This document shows, one piece after another, positions 41,014-42,117 of a DNA stretch of 42,117 nucleotides. The DNA comes from Allomyces arbusculus (Eukaryota; Blastocladiomycota; Blastocladiomycetes; Blastocladiales; Blastocladiaceae), in contig JADHYV010000118.1 in assembly GCA_027604705.1 (NCBI GenBank), forward strand, positions 1-42,117, read 5' to 3'. Each line of letters starts with the position of its first letter. The first letter of the stretch is position 1. The notes below the pieces were generated by a model, which saw only the letters and a list, made by a program, of their open reading frames with translations, was not told where the DNA came from and made no database searches. Position numbers and translations under genes: made by a program.

Positions 41014-41752
41014 GGCCCGGCACGCAGTCGTGGTCGGCGTGGTCGGGGCCGAGGAGGTGGTGGGTTGGTCGTGGAGGTCGCGTTGACGCACTGGACGAGG
41101 TCGGGCGTGCTGCGGGTCGATGGAGAGCGGCGGCGCCGGCGGTGCGAGTGCGGCAAGTCGCGCGCGGGGAGGGCGGCGATCTCGGCGTGAGGGTCGCCGC
41201 AAAGTAATGCCGACGAATTCGTGGTGGTTTGGCCGTCGTTGATGGCAGCGGCGACTTCACTCGACTTCACTTGGCGGTTGGGCGGCGGTTCGCAAGCGTC
41301 TCGCACTTGTGCTGGTGCTTGCGTTGGACGACGTCAAGTCGCGCGCGCAGACAGGCAGGCACCGATGCGTGGAGGACTGCCTAACGTGACCTCGTCGGAC
41401 CGGCCTCGTGGGAGGCGACGCGGGTGACGTGCGGTGGATGGTCTCGCCTGGTTCAATCGAGAGCGATGGCCGTGGCAGGTTGAGCATGTGTTCCTGACGC
41501 GCCGGGAAGCAAACCGAAGCACCAGGTGCGCTGCGCGCTTCCCTCGCGTTCCCAGCCGGCACAAGCGACTGACTTGGCGCGCGTGCTCGGGCTGGAACGA
41601 CGCTTGTCGGTTCGAAAAACCACTCGAAAACAAGTCGCCACGCAGCCGTACCCGGCTCGGTCGCGACAGCTTCAAAAGCGCCGGCGTCCCCGTGCCCGCC
41701 GCGACTCTCATCCAACAGCGCTCGATTCACCCCCTTGCTCTGCTGATCCACC
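41014..41752. promoter_or_regulatory. Divergent intergenic region, KDM5 / right Hsp70-like gene
   Basis: 739 bp between divergent starts. The KDM5 frame stays open to about 41200 but contains no upstream ATG. On the Hsp70 side lie GGTTCGAAAAACC and CTCGAAAAC (about 41610-41632) and the block shared with the left Hsp70-like gene (41671-41698). Confidence 0.55.
41671..41698 (+). promoter_or_regulatory. Conserved promoter block of the right Hsp70-like gene
   Basis: Reads TTCAAAAGCGCCG then GCGTCCCCGTGCCCG, about 80 bases before the ATG. It matches the block at 225-250 on the minus strand in sequence, orientation and approximate distance to the start codon. Confidence 0.45.
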
Positions 41753-41786
41753 ATGTCGAAGCTCGACTCGCCCGCCGTCGGTATCG
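41753..41786 (+). CDS. First exon of a second Hsp70-like gene (partial, runs off right edge)
   Basis: ATG at 41753 encodes MSKLDSPAVGI plus one base, then donor GTACGT at 41787. It differs from the left-edge exon by two synonymous bases (TCG/TCT for Ser, GTC/GTT for Val). The rest of the window (41787-42117) contains no LGTTYS-coding continuation, so the intron is longer than 330 bp or the sequence beyond the C run is unreliable. As on the left, the Hsp70 call rests on the N-terminus and the phase-1 splice after AVGI. Confidence 0.6.
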
Positions 41787-42117
41787 GTACGTGTCATTGC
41801 GCCGCTCCCTCTGGCCGCTCGTCGTGGCGCTCGAGGCGCACATGGCACGCTGTCGCTGCTCCCGATCCCCGCTGTTCGCGACCGTCTCGTTGATTACGAG
41901 CTTGCTGTGCTACTCCTGGTCGCTGCGTGAGATCACCGTTGACGCTGCTGTGATCAGCGTGTTGGCCGTGATCCGCTGATTGTAAAGTGAGCAACGCCGT
42001 GCAAGTGCGCGCGCGTCTTCGACGACCGACCGACCGGCCGACCAGCCGACCCGTGATCTCTCGAGAATATACGGACTGACGCGCCCCCCCCCCCCCCCCC
42101 CCCCCCCCGAAATCGAC
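41787..42117 (+). other. Hsp70-like intron 1 (partial) to end of window
   Basis: Presumed intron sequence, with several GATCACCGTTGAC/GATCAGCGTG-like words between 41929 and 41960 and a poly-C run at 42084-42108. No coding continuation found. Confidence 0.45.
42084..42108. repeat. 25-base poly-C tract
   Basis: An uninterrupted run of 25 C, nine bases before the window ends. Such a run is rare in nuclear DNA and is a common place for assemblies to break or to be artefactual. Confidence 0.9.

Noticed and set aside
41607-41622. GGTTCGAAAAACC, resembling a tRNA B box
   Set aside because: No A box, no acceptor stem and wrong bases after GGTTCGA; not a tRNA.
1-42117. Mobile elements or virus-derived sequence
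   Set aside because: No transposase, reverse transcriptase, integrase, terminal repeats or target-site duplications were recognised; the only sizeable repeat is the tandem duplication of host sequence at 15300-16800.

Overview
The window looks like nuclear DNA of a GC-rich, early-diverging fungus. The protein families are eukaryotic and spliced: EPL1, JJJ1, AIM41, KDM5, a SUC/SLC45-type transporter and a DCAF6-like protein. Introns are mostly 65-150 bp, with GTACG/GTGCG-like donors and CAG/TAG acceptors. An Integrator endonuclease (INTS11), missing from yeasts and most Dikarya, argues against a dikaryan. A blastocladiomycete such as Allomyces is my best guess, from composition and gene content only. 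No bacterial operons, rRNA, tRNA, CRISPR arrays or transposon genes were seen.

Layout, left to right. (1) First exon of an Hsp70-like gene leaving the left edge on the minus strand (109-142). (2) A four-exon complex I subunit NDUFA7/B14.5a (897-1701, minus), visible only after splicing. (3) The J-protein JJJ1/DNAJC21 (1960-3851, minus), divergent from (4) a DCAF6-type WD40 protein (4216-7041, plus). (5) An aldo-keto reductase of the Kv-beta-like group (7543-8966, plus), starting in a 14-nt exon. (6) A 2.6-kb gene-poor stretch, then EPL1 (11605-14991, plus). (7) An imperfect tandem duplication (about 15300-16800) carrying a dead 3' fragment of the next gene, a sucrose-type MFS transporter (16562-19439, minus). 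(8) An HSPA12-like Hsp70 relative (20301-22799, plus), convergent with (9) INTS11 (22993-25539, minus). (10) A single-pass membrane protein with a long proline-rich tail (26286-28741, plus). (11) A coiled-coil protein (29241-32116, plus), convergent with (12) AIM41 (32439-33128, minus). (13) An F-box/LRR-like protein (33473-34653, plus). (14) The large histone demethylase KDM5/JARID1 (34992-41013, minus). (15) A second, nearly identical Hsp70 first exon leaving the right edge on the plus strand (41753-41786), with a 25-base C run near the end of the window.

Two themes recur. Chaperones: two outward-facing Hsp70 starts flank the window, a cytosolic J-protein lies close to one of them, and an HSPA12-like ATPase lies between. 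Chromatin and RNA: EPL1 (NuA4), KDM5 and INTS11. Eukaryotic genes need not be co-regulated because they are neighbours, so these links are context only. Exon boundaries were chosen by reading-frame phase, splice consensus and family alignment from memory; no search was run. I found no convincing undescribed multi-gene system. The strongest oddities are the paired Hsp70 starts with a shared promoter block, the diverged tandem duplication beside the transporter, INTS11 in a fungus, tiny exons, and three stop-free introns whose length is a multiple of three.
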